Source of the DNA: Chloroflexota bacterium | GTDB lineage: Bacteria > Chloroflexota > UBA5177 | Length of the DNA: 32,156 bases | Assembly (NCBI GenBank): GCA_025966365.1 | Contig: JAICWV010000024.1 | Coordinates: 1-32,156, forward strand | Direction: 5' to 3' | Shown here: one piece after another, positions 21,293 to 28,942 of the stretch | How positions within the stretch are numbered: position 1 is the first letter of the stretch | How the letters are laid out: every line of letters begins with the position of its first letter | Position numbers and translations under genes: made by a program | The notes under the pieces: generated by a model | The model's database searches: none | Told to the model about the DNA's origin: nothing | Seen by the model: only the letters and a program-made list of their open reading frames with translations

Positions 21293-22579
21293 TTACAACG
21301 ACTCCATTCTCTGCCATAGCTGCCGCGCCTGCTCGCGAGCTTCGGCGCGGATCTTCTCTTCGTCGACGGCCACGAACGCCCGGTTTCGAATCACCCACTC
21401 ACCCCCAACCATCACATCGCGAACCATCCCGGCATCGAACGCGAACATCCAGTGCCATGCCAGGTTATCGGATGTGAGCGGCGTAGGCGGCTCGTACTCC
21501 AGAACGACCACGTCTGCCACGGCGCCAGGTTGGAGGGAACCGAGGGGCAGGCCGAACGCGTTGCCGACCAGTTGGGCGCCGCGAGCGAGGAAATCGGTGA
21601 ATTGCTCGGCATGGGCGCCGAGTGAATCTTCTCGCGCCCGGAAGTACGCGGTGCGGCTCTCGGCGAACATGTCCCCGTCTATTCCGTCGGTGCCAAGCGC
21701 GCTCCTCGCTCCGAAGTGCAGCACCGGAGCGCGGCCAACTGAATTGTTCATATTGGAGCGGCAATTGTGGACCAACCAGGTGCGCGACGAACGAAGTGTT
21801 TCCAGCTCGCCGGGCTGAAGATGGACGCCGTGGGCTGCGATTGAGCTGTCGCCGAGAATCCCTGCACTTTGAAGCCGCCCGGCCACTCGCTTCCCGCTTC
21901 TGCGCAGCGAGTCCTCCTCATCGAACACATCCTCGGCCACGTGGATGTGAACCCCGGTTCCCGTGCGGCCCGACATGGATGCGAGAGCGTCCAGCGTGCC
22001 GTCCTCAAGGGTGAAGCTGGCGTGGGCTCCTACCATTCCTCGCGCCAGAGGCCGCGCGTTATCTCGAATAAAACGTTCGTTCTCACGCAGGCCCGCGTCT
22101 CGGCGCGCCGGCCCTCCACGATCCGTCACCTCATAGCAGACGATCGACCGCGCGCCGGCTTCGCCGATACTGTCAGCCAGGACGTCGAGCGATCCGTCGA
22201 TCCACTCCGGAGAGGCGTGGTGATCGACCAGGCTGGTGGTCCCGCTTCTGAGCGCATCGAGTGTCCCGACCAGTGCCGAAGACCGAATGCTGTGTTCGTC
22301 GAGCGCGCGATCCAGGCGCCACCAGACCAGCTCGAGGATTTCCGGAAAGTTCCGGGGTGCGCGTGGGGGCGCGGGCATGCCCCGAGCAAGGGTTGAGTAG
22401 AGGTGCGTGTGGGCGCAGGCATTGCCCGGAACGACCAGGCACCCCGAGCAATCCACCGGCTCCGCCTGACTGATGTCGCCTTCTCCGCGTATGAGCCCGT
22501 GTTCGACCCACAGCTCTCCCGTCTGGACTTCCAACGGGTTCAGGCATGCCAATCTCCCGCCTGCAAGAACCGTCGCCAA
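21293..22579 (-). CDS. ssnA: SsnA-like amidohydrolase (putative aminohydrolase)
   Basis: The protein has 428 aa from TTG 22579, with GAGGAG 5 nt upstream; a TTG ten codons earlier (22609) lacks a ribosome-binding site. Amidohydrolase superfamily: HTHLYSTLARGMP (His57, His59), HIHVAED, IAAHGVHL, and catalytic Asp in LGTDGIDGDMFAE. The string LVHNCRSNMNNSVGRAP is a hallmark of SsnA, a protein of purine-degradation clusters. Its exact reaction is not settled; a purine deaminase (guanine to xanthine) role would fit the gene order here. It is the first gene of the purine operon and is divergent from ruvA. Confidence 0.88.
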   Translation of the reverse strand: MATVLAGGRLACLNPLEVQTGELWVEHGLIRGEGDISQAEPVDCSGCLVVPGNACAHTHLYSTLARGMPAPPRAPRNFPEILELVWWRLDRALDEHSIRSSALVGTLDALRSGTTSLVDHHASPEWIDGSLDVLADSIGEAGARSIVCYEVTDRGGPARRDAGLRENERFIRDNARPLARGMVGAHASFTLEDGTLDALASMSGRTGTGVHIHVAEDVFDEEDSLRRSGKRVAGRLQSAGILGDSSIAAHGVHLQPGELETLRSSRTWLVHNCRSNMNNSVGRAPVLHFGARSALGTDGIDGDMFAESRTAYFRAREDSLGAHAEQFTDFLARGAQLVGNAFGLPLGSLQPGAVADVVVLEYEPPTPLTSDNLAWHWMFAFDAGMVRDVMVGGEWVIRNRAFVAVDEEKIRAEAREQARQLWQRMESL

Positions 22580-22660
22580 CGCATCTCCTCTGGCCTGTGC
22601 AGTTCTCAAATACTACGGAAACGCTTGCACTCTCTACAAAGAGCTGAGCCATGGAAACGA

Positions 22661-22690
22661 AATATTGCCTGGTGCATGCGTTCTAGTAAA
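22661..22690 (-). promoter_or_regulatory. Candidate promoter of the purine operon
   Basis: On the - strand, TTTACT (22685-22690) and AATATT (22661-22666) are separated by 18 bp; each matches 4 of 6 consensus bases. Transcription would start near 22654, leaving a leader of about 75 nt before TTG 22579. Other weak hexamer pairs exist in the gap, so this is tentative. Confidence 0.3.
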
Positions 22691-22704
22691 CCGGGGTGCT
22701 TGCG

Positions 22705-22724
22705 GTTTGCACGTCGCTACAAAC
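22705..22724. promoter_or_regulatory. Candidate operator (imperfect palindrome)
   Basis: The arms GTTTGCA and TACAAAC (6 of 7 symmetric positions) are separated by 6 bp, in the divergent gap between the purine operon and ruvA, just upstream of the candidate purine promoter. Spacing fits a dimeric repressor or activator. No regulator gene is present in the window to pair with it. Confidence 0.3.
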
Positions 22725-22748
22725 GCATCACTGGATACGGCATTTTCC

Positions 22749-22777
22749 TTGACTGGAAGCCATTTTTCTGGCACACT
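22749..22777 (+). promoter_or_regulatory. Candidate promoter of ruvAB-recD2
   Basis: TTGACT (22749-22754), 17-bp spacer, CACACT (22772-22777). The -35 is good and the -10 poor. Transcription would begin near 22784, leaving about 23 nt before the ruvA start at TTG 22807. An alternative upstream TTG at 22777 would then be untranslated, which supports the chosen start. Confidence 0.45.
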
Positions 22778-22806
22778 TGGGGGACTTCACAGCGGCAGGC
22801 AGATCT

Positions 22807-23442
22807 TTGATTTCGTACCTTAGTGGAACACTTAAGCGAAAATTGCCGGATCGCGTCGTGATAGACGTGGGTGGCGTGGGCTACGATGTCTTCCTACCTC
22901 AGTTTGTCATGCGCTCTCTAGCCGACCGTCCCGAGGGTGACCCACTGGAGCTGGAGATTTACTATCACGTGACCGACCGACAGCTTCGGCCCACCCTCAT
23001 CGGCTTCAACAATGGGTACGAGAAGCGATTTTTCGAGAAGTTCATCACTGTTGAGGACATAGGTCCGCAGAAAGCGGCACGTGCACTCGCGCTGTCCGTC
23101 TCCAAGATCGCGCAAGCGATAGAGGCCGAAGATGTGGCGCTCCTCCGGAAGTTGCCCGGCATCGGAGAGAGGACGGCCCGGAAAATGGTCGCAACCCTCC
23201 GCGGGAAGGTCGCCGAGGAAGCCCTGCTTCAGGACGAAGGATTCGGCGTGGTGCAGGCTCCTGAGGTGGAAGAGAGCTCATCCGAACTGCGAGAGGACGG
23301 GGTCCAGATCCTGGTCAATCTCGGTCACAGACGGCCCGAGGCGGCGGCCAAAGTCGAGGGGGCACTGAAGCGAAACCCCGACATCACCACGCCCGAAGAG
23401 CTTATTCGGGAGGTGTACCGTGGTGAACGGCCCTCTGCATAA
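22807..23442 (+). CDS. ruvA: Holliday junction branch-migration protein RuvA
   Basis: The protein has 211 aa from TTG 22807, giving MISYLSGTLKRKLPDRVVID, which aligns with the normal RuvA N-terminus (MIxYLxGxL); the frame extends 10 codons further up to TTG 22777, but that adds non-family residues. OB-fold domain at about 1-65 (DVGGVGYDVFLP), two helix-hairpin-helix motifs (VEDIGPQKAARAL and LPGIGERTARKMV), and domain III at the C-terminus (VQILVNLGHRRPEAAAKV) that contacts RuvB. RuvA tetramers bind four-way DNA junctions and load RuvB. It is 18 bp upstream of ruvB. No ruvC is in the window. Confidence 0.96.
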   Translation: MISYLSGTLKRKLPDRVVIDVGGVGYDVFLPQFVMRSLADRPEGDPLELEIYYHVTDRQLRPTLIGFNNGYEKRFFEKFITVEDIGPQKAARALALSVSKIAQAIEAEDVALLRKLPGIGERTARKMVATLRGKVAEEALLQDEGFGVVQAPEVEESSSELREDGVQILVNLGHRRPEAAAKVEGALKRNPDITTPEELIREVYRGERPSA

Positions 23443-23460
23443 CCGGAAAGGATAGCAACC

Positions 23461-24495
23461 ATGACACGAACGCCAGCACTGACGGCCGAGAGCGGATCCG
23501 GTGCGTACGAGGGTAATCAGGAGGAGCAGTCTTTCATTGTCAATCTCCGTCCCCGCACTCTGGGCGAGTACGCGGCGGCCGGACAGCGATCAGTGGTGGA
23601 GAATCTGTCAATTGCCATCCAGGCCGCGACCAAACGCGGCGAGCCGCTTGACCATATGCTGCTTCACGGTCCGCCTGGTCTTGGGAAGACGACCCTGGCT
23701 CATATCGTAGCTTCAGAGATGGGGACGGAGCTGGTCAGCACCTCGGGACCGGCGCTGGAGCGTCAGGCAGACCTGATGGGAATCCTGACCGGACTGGAGA
23801 CCGGAACGGTTCTCTTCGTGGACGAGATTCACCGCCTTCCGCGAGCCGTCGAGGAGTTCCTGTACTCAGCAATGGAAGACTTCAAAGTGGACTTCGTTCT
23901 GGAGAAGGGAACCCACGCGCGGACGGTCAAGTTTCCACTCGCCCGCTTCACCCTGGTCGGCGCCACCACTCGAACCGGAATGATCAGCGCCCCATTGCTG
24001 GATCGTTTTGGACTGCAGTATCACCTGGACTTCTACGGGCCGGAAGAACTCGCCCGGATCGTTGTGCGCTCGGCAGAGATCCTGGGCACGCCCATCGACG
24101 CGGAGGGCGCCTTCGAGATTGCTCGCCGTTCTCGGGGCACACCCCGCATCGCCAACCGACTCCTCAAGCGCGTTCGGGACTATGCCGAGGTGCGCGGTGA
24201 CGGCAGCGTCACGCGGCCGATTGCCCACGAGGCGCTCTTGCGCGAGGGCGTGGACGCCGAAGGACTTAACGGGCTGGACCGCCTGTATCTGCACACGATC
24301 ACCGAGTACTACAATGGCGGGCCGGTGGGAATCGAGGCACTGGCGGCCACCATCAACGAGGATAAGGACACCCTGGTGGACGTGATCGAGCCGTATTTGC
24401 TCAAGCGCGGATTGGTTGTGCGAACGGCAGGGGGACGGAAGATTGGCAGCGGGTATGCCTCTCCCCAACCCAGCCAGGATCGTCTATTCGACTAG
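23461..24495 (+). CDS. ruvB: Holliday junction helicase RuvB
   Basis: The protein has 344 aa from ATG 23461, with AAAGGA upstream. AAA+ motor: [10 protein letters not shown]-terminal signature, Walker [10 protein letters not shown] (70-78, Lys76), Walker B FVDEIHR (DEIH 121-124), sensor 1 ATTRTG, sensor 2 region [19 protein letters not shown], and a C-terminal winged helix ([28 protein letters not shown]). It drives branch migration with RuvA during recombination repair. One oddity: the usual PLRDRFG reads APLLDRFG, so the first Arg is Leu180, while Arg182 of DRFG is kept. The stop is immediately followed by the recD2 ATG. Confidence 0.97.
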   Translation: MTRTPALTAESGSGAYEGNQEEQSFIVNLRPRTLGEYAAAGQRSVVENLSIAIQAATKRGEPLDHMLLHGPPGLGKTTLAHIVASEMGTELVSTSGPALERQADLMGILTGLETGTVLFVDEIHRLPRAVEEFLYSAMEDFKVDFVLEKGTHARTVKFPLARFTLVGATTRTGMISAPLLDRFGLQYHLDFYGPEELARIVVRSAEILGTPIDAEGAFEIARRSRGTPRIANRLLKRVRDYAEVRGDGSVTRPIAHEALLREGVDAEGLNGLDRLYLHTITEYYNGGPVGIEALAATINEDKDTLVDVIEPYLLKRGLVVRTAGGRKIGSGYASPQPSQDRLFD

Positions 24496-26700
24496 ATGGC
24501 GACGGTCTCCGGGTCGGTCGACCGCATCGTCTTCAGGAATGCGGACAGCGGATTTTGCGTGGCGCGCTTCCGCCTCACCGACCCTGAATCCCGCCAGGAT
24601 TCCACTACGATCGTGGGTGAAATGCCGGCGGTTCGCGTCGGCGAGGTGCTTCGGCTGACCGGTGAGTGGCAGGTGCATCCTGTGCACGGGCGCAATTTTC
24701 GCGTGGAGCGATTCGAACCGGAGCTTCCCTCGACGCGTGACGGCATCGAGCGCTATCTCGCGTCCGGAGCGATCCGTGGCATCGGTCCCGTAACCGCCGC
24801 TCGCATCGTCGATCTGTTCGGGGACGAATCCATGAACGTCCTTGACCAGTCGCCTGAGCTCTTGCGTGAAGTGACCGGTATCAGCAAGGGGCGGCTGGCG
24901 GTCATTGAGGAATCATGGCAGACGCAGAAACAGATCCGGGACCTGTCCATGTTCCTTCAGGATCACGGCATCAGCGTGGGCCTGGCTGCGCGCATTCACG
25001 CTGCGTACGGGGACGAGGCCATGGACGTGATCAGCCGCGATCCGTACCAGCTTGCACATGACATCCACGGCATCGGATTCCGGACGGCGGATTCGGTTGC
25101 CGCGCACCTCGGCATTCCGCGCACCTCACCATCGAGGTATGTGGCCGGCCTCAAATATGTCCTCTCCGAGGCCACCGAGAGCGGCCACGTCTTCCTCCCC
25201 CGAGGCGAGCTCTTGACCCGGGGGGCCAAACTCCTCCAGGCCCGCCGCGAAGAGCTCGAGCCCGCCCTCCTGGAGATGTTGCGGCGCGGCGACGGCGTGG
25301 TCGAGGGCGATACCGTGTACCTGACGCCGTTTTACAAGGCGGAGGCGGGAGCGCAGCGCCTCCTTCGCCGGCTATCCGAAACCCCAAGTGCCCTGTCGCT
25401 CGACCCGCGCATCGACCCGGAGCTCGAGGTTGTCAGGGCGGGCGAGTCCCAGGGACTGCAGCTGGCCGCCCGGCAGAGCGAGGCTGCGATCCAGGCACTG
25501 CGGGAAAAAGTCAGCGTGCTGACCGGCGGGCCGGGGACCGGAAAGACCTCGACACTTCGCACCATCATCCACGCGCTCGAAGCCCTCGATATCTCATATG
25601 CCCTCTGTGCTCCGACCGGCCGGGCGGCAAAGCGAGTGGCGGAAACGACGGGACGCCCGGCTTCGACCATTCACCGGTTGCTGGAGTATCAGCCGGGCAC
25701 CAACACCTTCGGCTACGACCACGTGCGACCATTGCCGGCGGACTTCGTGATCGTGGACGAGGTCTCGATGCTCGACATCCTGCTCTTCTACCATCTGCTC
25801 AAGGCTGTTCCGCCTGAGTCGCATCTGGTCCTGGTCGGCGACGCCGATCAGCTTCCAGCGGTGGGCCCCGGGAACGTCCTCCGTGATTTGATCGCCAGCG
25901 AGACCATTCCGACCGTCACTCTTACCGACCTGTTCCGCCAGGCCCGGGGTTCGCAGATCGTGCTGGCGGCCCACCAGGTGAATCGGGGAGAAGAACCTTC
26001 CATCGCCAACGAGGCCGATCACGACCTGTTCTTTGTCCAGGCCGACACGGATGAACGGGTGGTGGAGGCTATCAAGACTCTGCTGCGCGACCGGATTCCG
26101 GCCAGGTTCGGGCTGGATCCGGTGGAAGATGTTCAGGTGATCGCGCCGATGCACAACGGGAGGGCGGGCGTAATCTCCCTCAACACCGAGATTCAGGGCC
26201 TGCTCAATCCGCCACGCCCCGGCGTGCCCGAGCTCAATCGTGCCAACCGGATCTTTCGGCTGGGCGACAAGGTAATGCAGATTCGCAACAACTATGACAA
26301 GGACGTCTACAACGGGGACCTGGGCCGTATCGCCGAAGTGTCTCCGGAGGAAGGAGCGGTCAGCGTCATGTTCTCGGGCGACGAGGGCGCGTTCCCCATC
26401 GAGTATTCGGCGTCGGACCTTGATGAGCTGGTCCTCGCCTATGCCGTATCCGTGCACAAGGCGCAGGGCAGTGAGTTCCCGTGTGTCGTGATGCCGGTGG
26501 TGACCCGCCACTTTATGCTGCTTCAACGCAATCTGCTGTACACGGCGATCACCAGGGCACGTCGCCTGTGCGTCCTTGTCGGGTCCCGAAAGGCGCTTGG
26601 GATTGCCGCCGCCACCGACCACGGGGACCGGAGATATACCGCGCTGGCCGATCGCCTGGTGGGCAAGATGCCCGAGCCGGAGCAGGCAGAGTTATTCTGA
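24496..26700 (+). CDS. recD2: RecD2-type ATP-dependent DNA helicase
   Basis: The protein has 734 aa; its ATG directly follows the ruvB stop with no gap. The N-terminal OB-like part (SGSVDRIVFRNADSGFCVARF) and the helix-hairpin-helix region (IRGIGPVTAARIVDLFG, IHGIGFRTADSVAAHLGI) are diagnostic of RecD2 and not of RecD in RecBCD. SF1 helicase core: Walker A GGPGTGKTS near residue 343, Walker B VIVDEVSMLD near 417, motif III LVGDADQLPAVGPG, motif V YAVSVHKAQGSEF near 652 and motif VI LLYTAITRAR near 680. It is a 5'-3' helicase in DNA repair in other bacteria. Placement in the ruvAB operon suggests joint expression in recombination repair. Confidence 0.95.
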   Translation: MATVSGSVDRIVFRNADSGFCVARFRLTDPESRQDSTTIVGEMPAVRVGEVLRLTGEWQVHPVHGRNFRVERFEPELPSTRDGIERYLASGAIRGIGPVTAARIVDLFGDESMNVLDQSPELLREVTGISKGRLAVIEESWQTQKQIRDLSMFLQDHGISVGLAARIHAAYGDEAMDVISRDPYQLAHDIHGIGFRTADSVAAHLGIPRTSPSRYVAGLKYVLSEATESGHVFLPRGELLTRGAKLLQARREELEPALLEMLRRGDGVVEGDTVYLTPFYKAEAGAQRLLRRLSETPSALSLDPRIDPELEVVRAGESQGLQLAARQSEAAIQALREKVSVLTGGPGTGKTSTLRTIIHALEALDISYALCAPTGRAAKRVAETTGRPASTIHRLLEYQPGTNTFGYDHVRPLPADFVIVDEVSMLDILLFYHLLKAVPPESHLVLVGDADQLPAVGPGNVLRDLIASETIPTVTLTDLFRQARGSQIVLAAHQVNRGEEPSIANEADHDLFFVQADTDERVVEAIKTLLRDRIPARFGLDPVEDVQVIAPMHNGRAGVISLNTEIQGLLNPPRPGVPELNRANRIFRLGDKVMQIRNNYDKDVYNGDLGRIAEVSPEEGAVSVMFSGDEGAFPIEYSASDLDELVLAYAVSVHKAQGSEFPCVVMPVVTRHFMLLQRNLLYTAITRARRLCVLVGSRKALGIAAATDHGDRRYTALADRLVGKMPEPEQAELF

Positions 26701-26703
26701 GCA

Positions 26704-27336
26704 GTGGCTTACTTCGCCGCCGCTCTGGCGACAATTTTCAGCGTGATCGATCCGGTCGGGATCTCGCCGCTCTTTCTAGCTCTCACGCCGGATCTGGACT
26801 CGAAGCAGAGGTCCTCGGTCATGCGGCGTGCAACGCTTGTGGCCGCGGCCATACTCTTTGTCTTCGCCTTCGTCGGGCGGTACCTGTTGTCTGCTCTGGG
26901 GATCACAGTACCCGCCTTTTCCATCGCCGGGGGCATCCTCCTCCTGTTGATCTCCATCGACATGCTCTTCGGCCGCACATCCCGGACCAAGGAGACGCCG
27001 GAGGAAGGGATGGAAGCGCTTTTAGGCAGCGATATCAGCGTCTTTCCGCTCGCCATTCCGATCGTGGCGGGACCTGGAGCGATCGCAACCGTGGTGCTCT
27101 ATATGTCTCAGGCGGGAACGGATGCCTCGAAAGTGATCTCCGTCCTCGCTGCTCTCACTATTTCTCTGGTGGCAGTCTATCTCTCCATGCGGCTGAGCGG
27201 CGTGGTGCTCGTTCTGCTACGAGAGACCGGAGTGCACGTGGTCGGCCGGGTGATGGGAATCCTGCTGGCTGCGTTGGCGGTGCAATTCATCCTGAACGGG
27301 ATCGGGACCTACTACCACCACAGCCTGGTTCACTAG
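26704..27336 (+). CDS. MarC-family integral membrane protein
   Basis: The protein has 210 aa from GTG 26704, 3 bp after the recD2 stop. Six membrane segments; family signatures are FSVIDPVGISPLFLALTP near the N-terminus, AFSIAGGILLLLISIDML, and FPLAIPIVAGPGAIATVVL. MarC/UPF0056 proteins are often annotated as multiple-antibiotic-resistance or amino-acid-transport proteins, but a real transport substrate is generally not known. Its stop codon overlaps the stop of the convergent Fe-S scaffold gene by 4 bp. No functional link to the repair genes upstream is evident; it probably rides on their transcript. Confidence 0.92.
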   Translation: MAYFAAALATIFSVIDPVGISPLFLALTPDLDSKQRSSVMRRATLVAAAILFVFAFVGRYLLSALGITVPAFSIAGGILLLLISIDMLFGRTSRTKETPEEGMEALLGSDISVFPLAIPIVAGPGAIATVVLYMSQAGTDASKVISVLAALTISLVAVYLSMRLSGVVLVLLRETGVHVVGRVMGILLAALAVQFILNGIGTYYHHSLVH

Positions 27337-27731
27337 ACAGCGGCTCGCTGCTTGCGCAGGAGGTCGTCAGCTGCGTTCTTGGCAACGGTCAATGCCAGAG
27401 TTGCGCAGCGTGTGCGGGTAGCCACGACCTCCTTGCCCATCTCGTCGACCACGTCCTCGTAGCTCATGCCGCGCACCTCGTCCAGCGTGCAACCGACCAG
27501 CCCTTCAGTCAGCATTGACGCCGCCGCCTGGCTGATGGTGCAGCCCTCGCCCTCGAATGAGGCTTCCTCGATGCGGCCGTCCTCGCCCAGGCGCGCGAAC
27601 ATCACCACGACATCGCCGCATCCGGGATTGCCACCGCTCGCCTCAATGTCGGCATTCTCGATCCTGCGCTTGTTCCGTGGATTGTCATGGTGATCGAGGA
27701 TGTTCTCGATATAGTCCTGCCGGCTGAGCAT
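27333..27731 (-). CDS. sufU: U-type Fe-S cluster assembly scaffold (SufU/IscU-like)
   Basis: The protein has 132 aa from ATG 27731 (MLSRQDYIENILDH), the normal family start; the frame runs 16 codons further up but that overlaps the upstream sulfurtransferase gene. The three cluster-ligand cysteines are Cys38 in GNPGCGD (with Asp40), Cys64 in GEGCTISQAAASML and Cys109 in RTRCATLAL. The CTIS-x-ASML and RCATLAL strings are SufU-like. However, only 45 residues separate the second and third cysteines, as in IscU, so the insertion typical of SufU is missing, and the IscU chaperone motif LPPVK is also absent. Function: scaffold or sulfur acceptor in Fe-S assembly. No SufS cysteine desulfurase gene is adjacent; a sulfurtransferase gene lies 2 bp upstream. 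Confidence 0.88.
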   Translation of the reverse strand: MLSRQDYIENILDHHDNPRNKRRIENADIEASGGNPGCGDVVVMFARLGEDGRIEEASFEGEGCTISQAAASMLTEGLVGCTLDEVRGMSYEDVVDEMGKEVVATRTRCATLALTVAKNAADDLLRKQRAAV

Positions 27732-27733
27732 GG

Positions 27734-28609
27734 CTATTTCTCGATCGGCGCCTCGACCAGATTGCCCCATTCGGTCCACGAGCCGTCGTAGTTTCGAACC
27801 TTGGGGTAGCCAAGAAGGTACTTGAGCACGAACCAGGTGTGCGAAGACCGCTCGCCGATACGGCAGTACGAGATAACCTCGGTGTCCGGGGCGACGCCCG
27901 CGTTCTGCTCGTAAATCACCCTGAGCTCGTCGGCGGATTTGAAGGTGCCGTCCTCGGGATTCGCCGCTGTGCCCCAGGGAATATTCAGCGCAGTGGGAAT
28001 GTGTCCGCCGCGCTGCGCTCCCTCCTGAGGGTAGTCGAGCATGTGGAGGAGCTCTCCACGGTACTCGGCGGGGCTGCGCACGTCGATCAGAGGACGGCCT
28101 GCCTCCAACTGCTCCAGGACATCGTCTCGGAATGCCCGGATCTCTTCATCGCGCTCTTCCGCCGAATAATTTTCCGCCCGGTACGTCGGTACGTCCCGCG
28201 TCCAGGTTCGGCCCTCCTGCTCCCACTTGAGCCTTCCGCCGTCCATGATGCGGACGTCTTCGTGCCCATACATTTTGAACAGCCAGAACGTGTACGTGGC
28301 GTACCAGTTGTTCTTATCCCCGTACAACACAACCGTCGTGTCGTTTGAGATGCCCTTCTCCTCCATCAGTCGCTCAAAGCCCTCGCGGTCAACGAAGTCC
28401 CGCTCAACTGGGTCCTGAAGCTCCGAGTGCCAGTCCACCTTAACTGCCCCGGGAAGGTGCCCGACCTCGTAGAGAAGCACGTCTTCATCAGCCTCCACGA
28501 CTCGCACCTTGGGGTCGGACAGATGATCCGCGACCCAGGCGGTGCTGACGAGAACTTCGGGATGGGCGTAGGCTTTCGCCTTCGTGTCAAATTCAGTCAT
28601 TGCTGCCAT
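27734..28609 (-). CDS. Thiosulfate sulfurtransferase (two-domain rhodanese, CysA/SseA type)
   Basis: The protein has 291 aa from ATG 28609, with AAGG 6 nt upstream; an ATG three codons later (28600) is also possible, and the long upstream extension of the frame has no family similarity. Two rhodanese domains. The N-terminal one is inactive ([14 protein letters not shown], no Cys). The C-terminal one carries the persulfide Cys249 in [13 protein letters not shown], the CRxGxR active-site loop of thiosulfate sulfurtransferases as in mycobacterial CysA2/Sse[12 protein letters not shown] and [13 protein letters not shown] are the usual rhodanese entry motifs. It moves sulfane sulfur from thiosulfate or a similar donor to an acceptor. 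Being just ahead of an Fe-S scaffold gene, it may supply or manage sulfur for cluster assembly. Confidence 0.93.
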   Translation of the reverse strand: MAAMTEFDTKAKAYAHPEVLVSTAWVADHLSDPKVRVVEADEDVLLYEVGHLPGAVKVDWHSELQDPVERDFVDREGFERLMEEKGISNDTTVVLYGDKNNWYATYTFWLFKMYGHEDVRIMDGGRLKWEQEGRTWTRDVPTYRAENYSAEERDEEIRAFRDDVLEQLEAGRPLIDVRSPAEYRGELLHMLDYPQEGAQRGGHIPTALNIPWGTAANPEDGTFKSADELRVIYEQNAGVAPDTEVISYCRIGERSSHTWFVLKYLLGYPKVRNYDGSWTEWGNLVEAPIEK

Positions 28610-28672
28610 ATCACACCTTGCTGGGAGTGCTCGGGCGTCTGGTGCGCCCGCCGCATCCTTCTCCCCCGCCAC

Positions 28673-28701
28673 ATCATAGCTATAGTGCGGGAGCGTGCCG
28701 A
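28673..28701 (-). promoter_or_regulatory. Candidate promoter of the sulfurtransferase-sufU unit
   Basis: On the - strand, TCGGCA (28696-28701), 17-bp spacer, TATGAT (28673-28678). The -10 matches 5 of 6 and the -35 4 of 6 consensus bases. Transcription would begin near 28666, about 57 nt before the ATG at 28609. Confidence 0.45.
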
Positions 28702-28902
28702 AGCCGCAAGCGGACTGTCGCGGATAGTGAGATATGATTGGGTTGATAACGCCAGCAATGGGAGTTTGCATGGCAGAGGCCGGTCTCTTTCTCCTACTGA
28801 GTTTGCTTACCGTGATCACGAGCACCGCTCGGGCAGCTTGTCTGCGCCGGTTCGATCATGGCCTGGCCCCTGTCTCACACTCCTTTCCATCCATTCGCTG
28901 TC

Positions 28903-28929
28903 GAGCCTCCGGGGCGTTGCGGGAGGCTC
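28903..28929 (+). promoter_or_regulatory. Hairpin next to a ribosome-binding site
   Basis: Perfect 8-bp stem GAGCCTCC / GGAGGCTC (28903-28910 with 28922-28929), 11-nt loop, ending 4 nt before the GGAGG ribosome-binding site at 28934-28938. The CCTCC of the left arm is also complementary to that site, so two mutually exclusive pairings are possible. It may alternatively be a terminator of an unseen upstream transcript. Confidence 0.4.
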
Positions 28930-28942
28930 CTTGGGAGGAGTC

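Larger units (their letters stand above)
28610..28942. other. 333-nt divergent intergenic region
   Basis: Between the sulfurtransferase gene (-) and the small gene before the Sdh genes (+). It holds a candidate - strand promoter, an ATAGCTAT palindrome (28676-28683) between the two directions, and a GC-rich hairpin just before the + strand ribosome-binding site. Frames open across it (for example from 28734) have no family features. No tRNA or known riboswitch could be fitted. Confidence 0.5.

Noticed and set aside
24496-26700. RecD subunit of RecBCD
   Set aside because: The N-terminal OB/HhH region is RecD2-specific and no recB or recC lies nearby.
28834-28870. tRNA-like T-arm string GGTTCGATC
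   Set aside because: Only a 4-bp imperfect stem forms, and no acceptor, D or anticodon arms could be fitted around it.
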